Shown one piece after another: positions 55,592-64,000 of a stretch of 64,000 nt of DNA. The stretch covers positions 1 through 64,000 of the forward strand of contig JACCER010000020.1 of the NCBI GenBank assembly GCA_013416445.1. The letters run 5' to 3'. Position numbers and translations under genes: made by a program. The notes below the pieces were generated by a model that saw nothing but the letters and a program-made list of their open reading frames with translations, had not been told where the DNA came from and ran no database searches. Source of the stretch: Alcaligenaceae bacterium (GTDB lineage Bacteria > Pseudomonadota > Gammaproteobacteria > Burkholderiales > Burkholderiaceae_B). Positions within the stretch are counted from its first letter, which is position 1. Every line of letters starts with the position of its first letter.

Positions 55592-56266
55592 ATGGACCAG
55601 AAAAGCTCACTGCAAGAATCCGCCGCATGGTTCGATTTGCTGTCGGCAGATCAACAACAACGGGTGCAGCAAAATGTTTCGGTTACCCAATACCCCGCTG
55701 GAGCCATGATAGAGCGCAAAGGTGAACAAGCCTACGCCTGGATAGGCGTACTCAGCGGTCTGGTCAAAGTCTCGGTGGGCACCTCCGACGGTAAGCTGGC
55801 TTCCCTGACCGGCGTGCCATCCGGCGGATGGATAGGCGAAGGTTCGTTGCTAAAAGACGAAAGGCGTAAATACGATGTCGTGGCGTTGCGCGAATGCGCC
55901 ATCGCCCGCTTGCCGGCGGCAAGCTTCAACTGGCTGCTGGATAACAGCATTCCCTTTAACCGCTATTTGCTGCATCAACTGAATGAACGCGTGGCGCAAT
56001 TCATAGGCAAAGCCGAATACGATCGCCTGCTGGCGCCGGATGCCCGAGTCGCGCGCTGCCTGGCCGAACTGTTCAACCCCTTGCTGTATCCGGGCAAAAG
56101 CATGCGTCTCGACATCACCCAAGAGGAAATCGGTTATCTGGCGCGTATTTCTCGCCAGCGCACCAATCAGGCCCTGCGTGCGCTGGAACAAGCGCAATTG
56201 CTGAAAATAGAATACGGCGCCGTCCAAGTGCTGAGCCTGGACGGACTGAAGCACTACGGTGTGTAA
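55592..56266 (+). CDS. Crp/Fnr-family transcriptional regulator
   Basis: 224 residues. Cyclic-nucleotide-binding-like sensor domain (about 10-130, with YPAGAMIERKGEQAYAWIGVLSGLVKVSV and GGWIGEGSLLKDE) and a C-terminal winged helix with recognition helix ARISRQRTNQALRAL (about 178-192). No N-terminal cysteine cluster is present, so it is not an Fe-S FNR; the ligand could be a nucleotide or small effector. Divergent from the CoA-ligase/transporter operon with a perfect TGTCAC palindrome between them, so local control and autoregulation are likely. A half copy of the REP-like repeat follows the stop. Confidence 0.9.
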   Translation: MDQKSSLQESAAWFDLLSADQQQRVQQNVSVTQYPAGAMIERKGEQAYAWIGVLSGLVKVSVGTSDGKLASLTGVPSGGWIGEGSLLKDERRKYDVVALRECAIARLPAASFNWLLDNSIPFNRYLLHQLNERVAQFIGKAEYDRLLAPDARVARCLAELFNPLLYPGKSMRLDITQEEIGYLARISRQRTNQALRALEQAQLLKIEYGAVQVLSLDGLKHYGV

Positions 56267-56270
56267 GGCA

Positions 56271-56280
56271 TAATCCGACC
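56271..56280. repeat. REP-like repeat, half copy I
   Basis: TAATCCGACC five bases after the regulator stop: a single right arm without partner. Confidence 0.35.
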
Positions 56281-56458
56281 GCTATTTACACGAAAACTCA
56301 CGATTCAGGCCGAAAATTTAGCAAACACTGGAAAAGACCCTATAAATTGATGGGATAACACGAAGGGACGTAGTAAGCTTGCACCACTAAAATATTGCGT
56401 CCTGCTTCGTGCAGGCCTTGCTCATTGCTTTATTTAATTCTCGCTTGAGGTAGTAATC

Positions 56459-57748
56459 ATGTCCGAACACCCTGCGCACGCGCTTCCCTCCTATCTGGAC
56501 CCACACGAATTGGGGCCTTGGGGCGTGTATCTCGAACAGGTCGAGCGCGTTACCCCCTACCTGGGGAAACTCAGCAAATGGGTTGAAACCCTGAAGCGCC
56601 CGAAACGCTCCCTTATTGTCGACGTACCCGTCGAACTCGACAACGGCACCATCGCCCACTTCGAAGGCTATCGCGTCCAGCACAACACCAGCCGCGGGCC
56701 TGGCAAGGGCGGCGTGCGCTATCACCAAGACGTGACCTTATCTGAAGTCATGGCGCTGGCTGCCTGGATGTCCGTCAAGTCGGCCGCCGTCAACCTGCCA
56801 TTTGGTGGCGCCAAGGGCGGCATCCGCTTCGACCCCCGCAACTATTCCAAAGGCGAAATCGAACGCATCACCCGCCGCTATACCAGCGAAATCGGTGTCA
56901 TCATCGGGCCGCACAAAGACATCCCCGCCCCCGATGTCAACACCAACGCCCAGACCATGGCCTGGATGATGGACACCTACTCCATGAATAATGGCACCAC
57001 CACCACAGGCGTAGTCACTGGCAAGCCGGTTTCGCTGGGCGGCAGCCTGGGGCGTGTAGAAGCCACCGGGCGCGGCGTTTTCGTCGTCGGCTGCGAAGCC
57101 GCCCGCGACCAGGGCATTGCCATCGAAGGCGCACGCGTCATTATCCAGGGCTTCGGCAACGTCGGCGGCACCGCCGCCCGCCTGTTCTATGAAGCAGGCG
57201 CCAAGGTTATTGCTGTCCATGATCACACCGGCTGCGTCCACAACGCCAACGGCCTTGATGTCCTGGCCCTGACCAAGCACGTAGAAGAGCACGGCGGCGT
57301 GGCTGGCTGCCCCAACACCGAAAGCATTGCCCCCGCCGACTTCTGGGCGCTGGAAACCGAACTGCTTATTCCCGCCGCGCTAGAAAGCCAGATCAACGCA
57401 AGCAACGCCAACTCCATTCGGGCCAAAATCGTGATCGAAGGCGCCAACGGGCCAACCACCCCTGAAGCCGACGACATTCTCACCGCCAATGGCACGCTGA
57501 TCGTACCTGACGTACTGGCCAACGCCGGCGGCGTCACCGTCAGCTACTTCGAATGGGTGCAAGACTTTTCCAGCTTCTACTGGACCGAAACGGAAATCAA
57601 CCACCGTCTCGAGGCCATGATGCGTGCCGCCTACACTTCCGTGTCGGCCGTCGCCAAAGAACACCAAGTCACACAGCGCACAGGCGCTTTCATTACGGCC
57701 TGCACGCGCATACTCGAATCACGCGAAGTACGTGGCTTGTACCCATAA
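56459..57748 (+). CDS. gdhA: glutamate dehydrogenase (NAD(P)+)
   Basis: 429 residues, catabolic-type hexameric GDH. The N-terminal domain contains [11 protein letters not shown] and the catalytic-lysine motif [14 protein letters not shown]; the dinucleotide domain has [16 protein letters not shown]. It interconverts glutamate and 2-oxoglutarate/ammonia. The 192-base leader contains a small hairpin (CCTGC-TTCGT-GCAGG, 56401-56415). A strong hairpin follows the stop (57767-57802), so the gene is probably monocistronic, upstream of an amino-acid importer and an asparaginase. Confidence 0.95.
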   Translation: MSEHPAHALPSYLDPHELGPWGVYLEQVERVTPYLGKLSKWVETLKRPKRSLIVDVPVELDNGTIAHFEGYRVQHNTSRGPGKGGVRYHQDVTLSEVMALAAWMSVKSAAVNLPFGGAKGGIRFDPRNYSKGEIERITRRYTSEIGVIIGPHKDIPAPDVNTNAQTMAWMMDTYSMNNGTTTTGVVTGKPVSLGGSLGRVEATGRGVFVVGCEAARDQGIAIEGARVIIQGFGNVGGTAARLFYEAGAKVIAVHDHTGCVHNANGLDVLALTKHVEEHGGVAGCPNTESIAPADFWALETELLIPAALESQINASNANSIRAKIVIEGANGPTTPEADDILTANGTLIVPDVLANAGGVTVSYFEWVQDFSSFYWTETEINHRLEAMMRAAYTSVSAVAKEHQVTQRTGAFITACTRILESREVRGLYP

Positions 57749-57766
57749 ATCGAATCGCGCTTACTT

Positions 57767-57802
57767 GTGGGTGCAATAGGTATCGAATTACCGTGCACCC
57801 AC
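57767..57802 (+). terminator. hairpin downstream of gdhA
   Basis: Perfect outer arms GTGGGTGCA (57767-57775) and TGCACCCAC (57794-57802) enclose an inner GGTA/TACC stem. No T-run follows, so it may stabilise the gdhA mRNA 3' end rather than terminate on its own. Confidence 0.55.
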
Positions 57803-57834
57803 GAACTCGGGCGCATAGTACATGGCTAATGCCT

Positions 57835-57853
57835 GGCAACGTTAATCGTTGCC
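57835..57853. repeat. short perfect palindrome
   Basis: GGCAACG-TTAAT-CGTTGCC, 33 bases beyond the gdhA hairpin. Could be an operator for the following importer or a second hairpin. Confidence 0.5.
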
Positions 57854-57965
57854 ATATAAGGCAAAGGCTGTATTTTCTCCACCGCAGGTGAAATCACTTT
57901 GCGGCGCCACAAAGCGCGAGGCAGGCCCAGCGCCATGTCCTGCATGGTCTGCCAGGCAATACCTC

Positions 57966-57988
57966 GCGCTCGCGCAGCGTAATCCGAC
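57966..57988. repeat. REP-like palindromic repeat, half-degenerate copy J
   Basis: CGCAGCGTAATCCGAC preceded by GCGCTC; the left arm has decayed. Located about 85 bases before the ABC ATPase start. Confidence 0.5.
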
Positions 57989-58072
57989 ACACAAGTAAAA
58001 TACCCCTGTTTACGACTGCGACCATCCCCCAACCATGCTCCCTCATGCCCTCTTCCAGCGGCGACGCTCTTC

Positions 58073-58843
58073 ATGACTGCTGAAAAATACGCCGTCAAAG
58101 TAGAAAATGTGCATAAGGCCTTCGGCGCCAACGAAGTGCTTAAGGGCATTTCATTCACCGCCCGGCAAGGCGATGTACTGTCCATCATCGGCGCCTCGGG
58201 CTCTGGGAAAAGCACACTATTGCGCTGCATCAACCATCTGGTCGTGCCTGATGCCGGAAACATATATATAGGCAACGAAATACTGCGCAGCCACAAGCGG
58301 CGCGACGGCGTAGCGGTAAGCAGCGACCCACGCCAACTCGACAGGGTACGCGCACGGTTGGGCATGGTGTTTCAAAACTTCAATTTATGGTCGCATCGCA
58401 CCGTCTTGCAAAATGTCATCGAAGGGCCGGTTCATGTACTAGGCATCGCCAAGCAGGAAGCCACCGAACATGCCCTGAGCCTGCTCGCAAAAGTCGGGTT
58501 GTCTGACAAGCCAAGCGCCTACCCCGCCCAACTGTCCGGTGGCCAGCAACAACGCGTGGCCATCGCTCGGGCCCTGGCCATGAACCCTGACGTCCTGCTG
58601 TTCGACGAACCCACGTCGGCCCTCGACCCCGAGATGGTGGGAGAAGTGCTCAGGGTAATACGGGCGCTCGCCGACGAAGGCCGCAGCATGATACTGGTTA
58701 CCCATGAAATGAAATTTGCCCGGGAAGTATCGGACCAGGCCATATTCATGCATCAAGGCGTGGTGGAAGAGTCTGGCGACCCTGGCACCCTGTTCGAGCG
58801 TCCTGCATCACAGCGCCTGCGCCAATTCCTGCAAGGAACGTAG
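58073..58843 (+). CDS. polar amino-acid ABC transporter ATP-binding protein (HisP/GlnQ type)
   Basis: 256 residues. Walker [16 protein letters not shown], signature LSGGQQQRV, Walker [15 protein letters not shown], switch His in LVTHEM. The insertion before the Q-loop ([23 protein letters not shown]) is typical of the HisP/ArtP/OccP group for basic amino acids. It is the first gene of a five-gene unit with receptor, two permeases and asparaginase. No clear Shine-Dalgarno precedes the ATG. Confidence 0.93.
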   Translation: MTAEKYAVKVENVHKAFGANEVLKGISFTARQGDVLSIIGASGSGKSTLLRCINHLVVPDAGNIYIGNEILRSHKRRDGVAVSSDPRQLDRVRARLGMVFQNFNLWSHRTVLQNVIEGPVHVLGIAKQEATEHALSLLAKVGLSDKPSAYPAQLSGGQQQRVAIARALAMNPDVLLFDEPTSALDPEMVGEVLRVIRALADEGRSMILVTHEMKFAREVSDQAIFMHQGVVEESGDPGTLFERPASQRLRQFLQGT

Positions 58844-58959
58844 GTCGCATTCGCGCACAGTGCGCCGCGCGGTTTGGTAACATCATATTCCGGGCTACCG
58901 TCAGGTACCCAGACCCTATACCATCTGTTGTCGGCCCACCACCTTCAAGGACGTCTCGC

Positions 58960-59778
58960 GTGATTACATCTACTCTGAAAAAAGCCCTGCTCTGCACGGG
59001 CCTGGCTCTATTGGGCCTAAACGTTGCCACAGCCGCTGGCACGCTCAAAATCGGCACTGAAGGGGGCTACCCGCCCTGGAGCATGGTCGATGCCAGCGGC
59101 AAAGTCAGCGGCTTCGACGCCGACATCGGCAACGCACTGTGCAAAGAACTCGACATGACCTGCCGCTTTGTCGTGCAAGCCTTCGACACCCTGATTCCAT
59201 CGCTCGACGCCAACCGCTTCGACCTGATCATCTCGGGCATGTCGGTTACCCCAGAGCGCAGCAAACGCATCTCGTTCAGCATCCCGTATGCAGTCGAAGA
59301 CGCCATCTTCGTTTTGCCCAAAAACAGCCCCCTGGTCAACGCCGACAGCCCTGAAGCCATCTTCAAGGGCCTGGCCGGCAAAACCATAGGCGTGCAAGGC
59401 GGCACCACCCATGGCGACTACCTGCGCAAAACCGCGCCTGGCGTCAATATCAAAAACTACGACACGCTGGATCAAATGCAAATCGACCTGGATGCAGGCC
59501 GCCTCGACGCTACTTTCGCCGACCTGACTTCACAATCCAAGTTCCTGCATAAAATCGGCGATAAGAACTTTGCGCTTTCCAAACTCGTCATCACAGGCTC
59601 ATCCGCCCCGGAAACCCTGGGCTATGGCATCGGCATAGGCATACACAAGAACAAGCCCGAATTAAAGCAAAAAGTCGACACCGCGCTGTGCAAGCTGATC
59701 AACGACGGCACAGTCAAAGCGTCCAGCAAAAAATGGTTCGATATCGATATCTCGAACTACGAGGTCTGCAAAAAGTAA
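58960..59778 (+). CDS. polar amino-acid ABC transporter substrate-binding protein
   Basis: 272 residues beginning with GTG at 58960 (AAGGA eight bases before). Signal peptide ends VATAAG. The mature N-terminus LKIGTEGGYPPWSMVDASGKVSGFDADIGNALC and the LISGMSVTPERSKRISFS segment are diagnostic of the SBP_bac_3 family (ArtJ/HisJ/LAO-like). Ligand probably a polar or basic amino acid. It lies 116 bases after the ATPase gene. Confidence 0.93.
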   Translation: MITSTLKKALLCTGLALLGLNVATAAGTLKIGTEGGYPPWSMVDASGKVSGFDADIGNALCKELDMTCRFVVQAFDTLIPSLDANRFDLIISGMSVTPERSKRISFSIPYAVEDAIFVLPKNSPLVNADSPEAIFKGLAGKTIGVQGGTTHGDYLRKTAPGVNIKNYDTLDQMQIDLDAGRLDATFADLTSQSKFLHKIGDKNFALSKLVITGSSAPETLGYGIGIGIHKNKPELKQKVDTALCKLINDGTVKASSKKWFDIDISNYEVCKK

Positions 59779-59784
59779 CACGGT

Positions 59785-60495
59785 ATGCTCGACACCACAC
59801 TTGAGGTGCTGCGCGAGGGCTGGGGGTGGACACTGCTGCGCGGCGCCGCCATGACTCTGCTCATTTCTATCCTGGGCATGGCACTGGGCATAGTCATAGG
59901 CGTTGCCGGCGCCAGCATCAAGGTGTCGGGCGCCAAAGCGCTGGGCTTGATGGTCAGCGCTTACACCACAGTAGTGCGCAGCATCCCCGAATTGCTGATC
60001 ATCTATCTGCTGTTTTTTGGGTCAGTGCAAACCGCCAGCGATGTAGCCTATGCCCTGGGCTGGGAAGAGGCCATGACTAGCTGGTTCCCCGCCATCATCG
60101 GCATCCTGGCCATAGGCCTGATCGCCGGATCGTATGGGGTTGAAGTGTTTCGTGGCGCGCTGGGCGCCATTCCACCCGGCCAGATTGAAGCTGCACAAGC
60201 CATAGGCATGCCAAAACGGCAACGCTTGTTTCGTATTATCTTGCCGCAGATGTTCTGGTACGCCCTGCCTGGCACCAATAATGTCTGGCAAACCGCCTTG
60301 AAAGACACTGCCCTGATTTCCCTGATAGGTCTGGTCGAAATCATGCGCGCCGCCGTACTTGGCTCTGCCGCCACCCGTGAACCGTTAGTACTCTACCTGA
60401 TGGCAGGTGGCCTGTATCTCATCATAGGCATAGCCAGCCAAGCCATTTTCGTCATGGCCGAACGCTACTACGGCCGTGGCATGAGGGGGCGCTAA
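59785..60495 (+). CDS. polar amino-acid ABC transporter permease (HisQ-like)
   Basis: 236 residues, five membrane segments. The EAA loop reads GAIPPGQIEAAQAIGMPKRQRLFRIILPQ, characteristic of the HisQ/ArtQ family. Six bases separate it from the receptor gene, and its stop overlaps the next ATG (TAATG). Confidence 0.93.
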   Translation: MLDTTLEVLREGWGWTLLRGAAMTLLISILGMALGIVIGVAGASIKVSGAKALGLMVSAYTTVVRSIPELLIIYLLFFGSVQTASDVAYALGWEEAMTSWFPAIIGILAIGLIAGSYGVEVFRGALGAIPPGQIEAAQAIGMPKRQRLFRIILPQMFWYALPGTNNVWQTALKDTALISLIGLVEIMRAAVLGSAATREPLVLYLMAGGLYLIIGIASQAIFVMAERYYGRGMRGR

Positions 60496-61175
60496 TGTTC
60501 GACGCTGCCCTGTTCCAGCACACCATGACCAACCTTGCCCTGGGTTTCGGGTTAACGATTTATATCGGTCTGGCCTCCATCGCGCTAGCCTTGGTACTGG
60601 GGCTGGCCCTGGCCCTCATGCGTGTATCATCCAGCAAGCTGGCCGCGCGTTTCGCTTTTCTATATAGCTCGTGCTTTCGCGGCACACCCCTGCTGGTGCA
60701 ATTATTCATTTTGTACTACGGCATAGGCACCTTGCCTTTCGTGCGCAACGACCCCGCCTTGTGGTGGCTGTTCAGCGACGGCGGGCGTTGCGCCATACTG
60801 GCCATAGGCCTGAATAGCGGTGCATACGTCAGCGAGGTCTTGCGCGGCGGCTTGCAATCAGTTCCAACAGGCCAGATCGAAGCTGCCAAAGCCTGCGGCA
60901 TGTCTGGCCTGCAGTGTTTTCGCCGCATCGTATTCCCATTGGCCATACGCCAAGCCTTGCCCGCCTACAGCAACGAAATCGTCCTGGCCATCAAGGGCAC
61001 CAGCCTGGCATCGACCATCACCGTCATGGAGCTTACCGGCCACGCCAAGCGCCTGATGAACCAGAACTACGCCATCATCGAAACCTTTATCCTGGCTGGC
61101 GTGCTATACCTGCTGATCAACTTCTTCCTGCTTGGCTGCATGCATCTTGTAGAGCGATGGCTAAAAAATGAATGA
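60495..61175 (+). CDS. polar amino-acid ABC transporter permease (HisM-like)
   Basis: 226 residues with the paired EAA loop SVPTGQIEAAKACGMSGLQCFRRIVFP and about five membrane segments; FRGTPLLVQLFILYYG is the usual HisM N-terminal motif. The gene overlaps the asparaginase start by eight bases, so the enzyme is translationally coupled to the importer. Confidence 0.93.
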   Translation: MFDAALFQHTMTNLALGFGLTIYIGLASIALALVLGLALALMRVSSSKLAARFAFLYSSCFRGTPLLVQLFILYYGIGTLPFVRNDPALWWLFSDGGRCAILAIGLNSGAYVSEVLRGGLQSVPTGQIEAAKACGMSGLQCFRRIVFPLAIRQALPAYSNEIVLAIKGTSLASTITVMELTGHAKRLMNQNYAIIETFILAGVLYLLINFFLLGCMHLVERWLKNE

Positions 61176-62163
61176 CTCACTGCTGCCCCATATTGTTTTG
61201 CTGGGAACTGGCGGCACCATTGCCGCCACCGCCGACAAGGCCACCCGCCTGACCGATTACGTGGTAACCGAGGGCATAGAGGCACTGCTTACGGCTGTAC
61301 CCGAAATCAACCGCCTCGCACGCATACGCTGCAAGCAAGTCTTCAACATTGAAAGCCACGCCATCACCAACAGCATGCTGCTCAAGCTGGCCGCCTGCAT
61401 CAATAAGGAACTGACCAAGCCTGACGTTCATGGCGTAGTCGTGACCCACGGCACCGACACCCTGGAAGAAACCGCCTACTTCCTCAACCTGACCCTCAAA
61501 AGCAACAAGCCCGTTGTTATCGTCGGCGCCATGCGCCCGGGCTCGGCCCTGAGCGCCGACGGCCCCCTGAACCTGTACAACGCTATTCTCCTGGCCAGTT
61601 CGCCCCAAGCAACGGGCCATGGCGTCCTGGTCATGCTCAACGACCGAATCGGCGCGGCGCGCTTCATCAGCAAGGCATCCACCACCCAGCCCGATGCCTT
61701 CCGCTCCAGCGACCAGGGCTACATCGGCCAGGTACATAACGACAATATCCATATATTCCAGACACCCGCCACACTGCACACAACACAAACCGAATTCAGC
61801 CTGAACGGCATCAAAGCCCTGCCCATGGTCGACATCATCTACGACCACCAAAACGCCGGCCCTCATCTGTACGCCGCTTCAGTCGCAGCAGGCGCCCAGG
61901 GCATAGTCATCGCCGCCACCGGCAACGGCAGCGTATCGCCGCAAGCCCTCAAAGGCATCAAGCTTGCCGCCAAGCGAAAAGTGGTATGCGTACGCTCAAG
62001 CAGGACAGGGTCAGGCGTGGTAACCCACAGCGATACTGATAATAAATCAGGGCTGGTTTCCGGGAATTCATTAAACCCCCAAAAGGCGCGAATTTTGCTG
62101 ATGCTGGCCTTGGACGCCACGCGCGACCAGGAAAAAATACAGTGGTATTTTGATAGGTATTGA
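61168..62163 (+). CDS. L-asparaginase, cytoplasmic
   Basis: 331 residues, asparaginase family. First threonine motif LLGTGGTIAAT (about 11-21) and second motif VVTHGTDTLEETAYFL (about 91-106) are intact, with the catalytic Lys in ARFISKAST. Similar to type II enzymes in sequence but without a signal peptide, so it acts in the cytoplasm on Asn (or Gln) delivered by the importer encoded immediately upstream. The resulting Asp and ammonia link with gdhA. Followed by repeat copy K. Confidence 0.92.
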   Translation: MNDSLLPHIVLLGTGGTIAATADKATRLTDYVVTEGIEALLTAVPEINRLARIRCKQVFNIESHAITNSMLLKLAACINKELTKPDVHGVVVTHGTDTLEETAYFLNLTLKSNKPVVIVGAMRPGSALSADGPLNLYNAILLASSPQATGHGVLVMLNDRIGAARFISKASTTQPDAFRSSDQGYIGQVHNDNIHIFQTPATLHTTQTEFSLNGIKALPMVDIIYDHQNAGPHLYAASVAAGAQGIVIAATGNGSVSPQALKGIKLAAKRKVVCVRSSRTGSGVVTHSDTDNKSGLVSGNSLNPQKARILLMLALDATRDQEKIQWYFDRY

Positions 62164-62179
62164 CGTCAACGGACAAGAC

Positions 62180-62210
62180 TGAATTAGCGCCGCCAGGCGC
62201 GTAATCCGAC
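62180..62210. repeat. REP-like palindromic repeat, copy K
   Basis: GAATTAGCGCC and GGCGCGTAATCCGAC: the right arm is intact and the left arm has two changes. Located in the convergent space between asparaginase and the rluA-family gene. Confidence 0.7.
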
Positions 62211-62232
62211 ACCCCAGCCCAGCATCTGCCGA

Positions 62233-63162
62233 TCACACTGCATCAAGACGGCGCTGGCTTTCAAACCGCCGTAGCTGGCCAGTGAAAGGGTCCACAAACT
62301 CAATGGCCCGTGCCAATAACTGTAAAGGCCGGCTGAAATCATCAGCCTCGGCATAGGCCTTCAACTCTGGGTAAAAACCATCATTGCAAATGGGCACACC
62401 CAGCGCGCTCATATGCACCCGCAACTGATGCTTGCGCCCCGTATGCGGCAACAAGCGATACAAGCCCAAGCCATCTGCCAGAGACCTCAGCAACTCTACC
62501 CGCGTCTCGCTGTTGGGTTCACCCGCTACCTCTTCCATCGTGAAATGATCCGCCCGCGCCTGCAGGCGACTGCGATGCACCACAGGGAAAGCCAAATCAT
62601 CCCGCAAGCCTGCCACCGCCTCATATTCTTTACAAACATCACGTGTCTGGAACAATGCCTGATACGCCCCGCGACTGTCTGCATCAGCGCAAAACAGCAG
62701 CACCCCTGCGGTATCCCTGTCCAGTCGATGTATAGGACTCAACAGCGGCAGATCCAGCAAACTGCGCAAACGTATCAGCGCTGTTTCCTGCAAATAGCGT
62801 CCACCCGGGATACTTGCCAGGAAATGCGGCTTATCCACCACCACCAAACGGCAATCGTGAAACAGCACTGGTAGATCGAAAGGAACAGGCACTTCGGCCG
62901 GCACCTCGCGGTAATACCAAAGCCAACGCAAAGGCTGGTAAGGACTGCCTAGCGTTTGTGCCACACCGGCCTCATCGACGATATCCCCACACGCCAACCT
63001 GGCTCGCAGGATATCGGGCGGAACATGGCAAAAACGTTCAAGCAGGAAATCAAGCAGGCTGGCCCAGTTGCCTGCGGGCAAATGCACGCGGCTAGGCGCC
63101 ACCCCATTACGCATCGGCAAAGGGGCATTGCTGACAAATGCAATACGACGACTTTTCTTCAA
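62233..63162 (-). CDS. RluA-family pseudouridine synthase
   Basis: 309 residues with a TTG start at 63162 that keeps the N-terminal segment PLPMRNGVAPSRV seen in this subfamily; an ATG at 63114 is the alternative. An S4-like N-terminal region (about 25-75) is followed by the catalytic motif LLSPIHRLDRDTAGVLLF with the essential Asp (HRLD) and HTGRKHQLRVHMSALGVPI. It would isomerise uridines in rRNA or tRNA; the exact site cannot be told. It starts three bases after the tdh stop. Confidence 0.89.
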   Translation of the reverse strand: MKKSRRIAFVSNAPLPMRNGVAPSRVHLPAGNWASLLDFLLERFCHVPPDILRARLACGDIVDEAGVAQTLGSPYQPLRWLWYYREVPAEVPVPFDLPVLFHDCRLVVVDKPHFLASIPGGRYLQETALIRLRSLLDLPLLSPIHRLDRDTAGVLLFCADADSRGAYQALFQTRDVCKEYEAVAGLRDDLAFPVVHRSRLQARADHFTMEEVAGEPNSETRVELLRSLADGLGLYRLLPHTGRKHQLRVHMSALGVPICNDGFYPELKAYAEADDFSRPLQLLARAIEFVDPFTGQLRRFESQRRLDAV

Positions 63163-63165
63163 GCC

Positions 63166-64000
63166 TTATGCCGTCCAGTCCAGCACCACCTTGCCGCTTT
63201 GGCCCGACAGCATGGCATCGAAGCCAGTACGGTAATCATCGATGGCATAGCGATGCGTAATGATAGGACTGATGTCCAGCCCGCTTTGCAGCATTGCCAC
63301 CATTTTGTACCAGGTCTCGAACATTTCGCGGCCATAAATCCCCTTGATTTCCAGCCCCTTGAAAATGACCTGATTCCAGTCGATGCCAAACCCCGCAGGC
63401 AATATCCCCAACATGGCGATTTTCCCGCCATGATTCATCTGTTCGAGCATGGATGAGAACGCACTGGGCGCCCCAGACATTTCCAGACCCACGTCAAAAC
63501 CTTCCGTCATGCGCAGTTCGCGCATGACATCAGGCAGCTTTTCGTGGGAGACATTGACCGTACGCGTTGCACCCATTTTTTTTGCCAGATCCAGGCGGTA
63601 ATCGTTGACATCGGTAATTACCACATTGCGAGCGCCCACATGCCGCGCAATCGCGGCCGCCATCGCGCCTATCGGCCCGGCCCCGGTAATCAACACGTCT
63701 TCGCCAACCAGGTTGAAAGCCAGTGCGGTATGCGTGGCATTGCCGAAAGGGTCAAAAATGGCAGCCAGTTCGTCGGGCACATCGTCGGGGATCTTGAATG
63801 CATTGAAAGCTGGTATGACCAGGTAGTCGGCGAATGCGCCTGGCCGATTCACACCCACGCCCGAGGTATTGCGGCACAGATGACGTCGCCCCGCACGACA
63901 ATTGCGGCAAAAGCCGCAGGTAATATGCCCCTCGCCCGACACCCGGTCGCCGATCTTGAAGCCGTTGACCTCTTGGCCGATTTCCACGATCTCGCCCACA
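63166..64000 (-). CDS. tdh: L-threonine 3-dehydrogenase, C-terminal part (runs off the window)
   Basis: About 278 codons of a zinc-dependent MDR dehydrogenase; the N-terminus lies beyond base 64000 (full length about 340). The structural zinc quartet is [15 protein letters not shown], followed by [16 protein letters not shown], the NAD motif [20 protein letters not shown] and [14 protein letters not shown], all strongly Tdh-like. It oxidises threonine to 2-amino-3-ketobutyrate. The partner kbl is probably upstream outside the window. The first Met visible near the edge is internal. Confidence 0.93.
   Translation of the reverse strand, partial: VGEIVEIGQEVNGFKIGDRVSGEGHITCGFCRNCRAGRRHLCRNTSGVGVNRPGAFADYLVIPAFNAFKIPDDVPDELAAIFDPFGNATHTALAFNLVGEDVLITGAGPIGAMAAAIARHVGARNVVITDVNDYRLDLAKKMGATRTVNVSHEKLPDVMRELRMTEGFDVGLEMSGAPSAFSSMLEQMNHGGKIAMLGILPAGFGIDWNQVIFKGLEIKGIYGREMFETWYKMVAMLQSGLDISPIITHRYAIDDYRTGFDAMLSGQSGKVVLDWTA

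Larger units (their letters stand above)
57749..58072. other. 324-base gene-free interval with three palindromic structures
   Basis: Between gdhA and the ABC ATPase gene. It holds the gdhA hairpin (57767-57802), a perfect 19-bp palindrome (57835-57853) and a half copy of the REP-like repeat (57966-57988). A 179-codon minus-strand frame (57826-58365) runs through it, but that frame is mostly antisense of the ATPase gene, so I do not call it a gene. Confidence 0.6.

Noticed and set aside
55592-56266. Regulator as an oxygen-sensing FNR
   Set aside because: No N-terminal cysteine cluster is present.
56380-56400. NtrC or sigma-54 type site upstream of gdhA (GCACCA half-site)
   Set aside because: Only one half is present and no GG-N10-GC promoter element could be aligned.
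57826-58365. Minus-strand frame of 179 codons spanning the gdhA/ABC gap
   Set aside because: More than half is antisense to the ABC ATPase gene; the rest runs through a repeat and palindromes, with no ribosome-binding site.

Overview
The window looks like a chromosomal segment of a betaproteobacterium of the order Burkholderiales, most likely Alcaligenaceae (the Bordetella/Achromobacter/Pusillimonas side). The reasons are two Bug-type solute receptors, the betaproteobacterial style of argB, rsmB-DUF4390-ntrYX, gpmA-envC-ctpA-moeB and secB-gpsA neighbourhoods, and a moderately GC-rich, GC3-biased coding style. It is densely coding and contains no tRNA, rRNA, CRISPR array, insertion sequence or prophage that I can see. 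The placement is inference from gene content, not from a marker gene.

Layout. (1) 0.15-15.8 kb: ten tightly packed minus-strand genes read away from a divergent TetR regulator. In transcription order they are a class I PHA synthase, a FabI-type enoyl-ACP reductase, an outer-membrane factor, a HlyD adaptor, a double-ATPase/permease ABC protein, a second ABC permease, acetoacetyl-CoA reductase, a DUF3141 alpha/beta-hydrolase with a lysine-rich tail, a MaoC-phosphotransacetylase fusion and acetate kinase. A consensus-like promoter overlapped by GGTCG/CGACC palindromes lies in front. PHA synthesis, acyl-CoA to acyl-phosphate to ATP conversion and a complete tripartite exporter therefore appear to be one regulon. 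(2) 15.9-24.5 kb: MFS exporter, tapT-type tRNA modifier, flavoprotein, NADP-malic enzyme with divergent LysR, and nadC with a Bug receptor, preceded by a pair of 17-bp palindromes. (3) 24.6-46.9 kb: mostly housekeeping: diaA/gmhA-dolP, a TlpA-like thioredoxin, argB, a HAD nucleotidase, moeB-ctpA-envC-gpmA, yibN-grxC-secB-gpsA, a second Bug receptor, trmL, comF, a bioC-like gene, an NtrYX-like two-component system, DUF4390, rsmB, rimO and an orphan AapJ-like amino-acid receptor with a start-codon-sequestering inverted repeat. (4) 47.0-56.3 kb: a seven-gene minus-strand operon encoding a complete branched-chain/aromatic-type ABC importer flanked by two different acyl-CoA ligases, divergent from a Crp/Fnr-family regulator with a perfect TGTCAC-N4-GTGACA palindrome between them. 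(5) 56.4-64 kb: glutamate dehydrogenase, a polar amino-acid ABC importer ending in an asparaginase gene (nitrogen scavenging), an RluA-family pseudouridine synthase and the 3' part of threonine dehydrogenase running off the window.

Throughout the right three quarters, a dispersed palindromic repeat with arms GTCGGATTA/TAATCCGAC recurs about twelve times, almost always just behind a stop codon. It looks like a REP-type element that may serve as a terminator or mRNA stabiliser. The least ordinary observations are the PHA/acyl-phosphate/exporter operon with its operator, the nadC-Bug palindrome pair, the AapJ leader hairpin, and the transporter operon with two acyl-CoA ligases.
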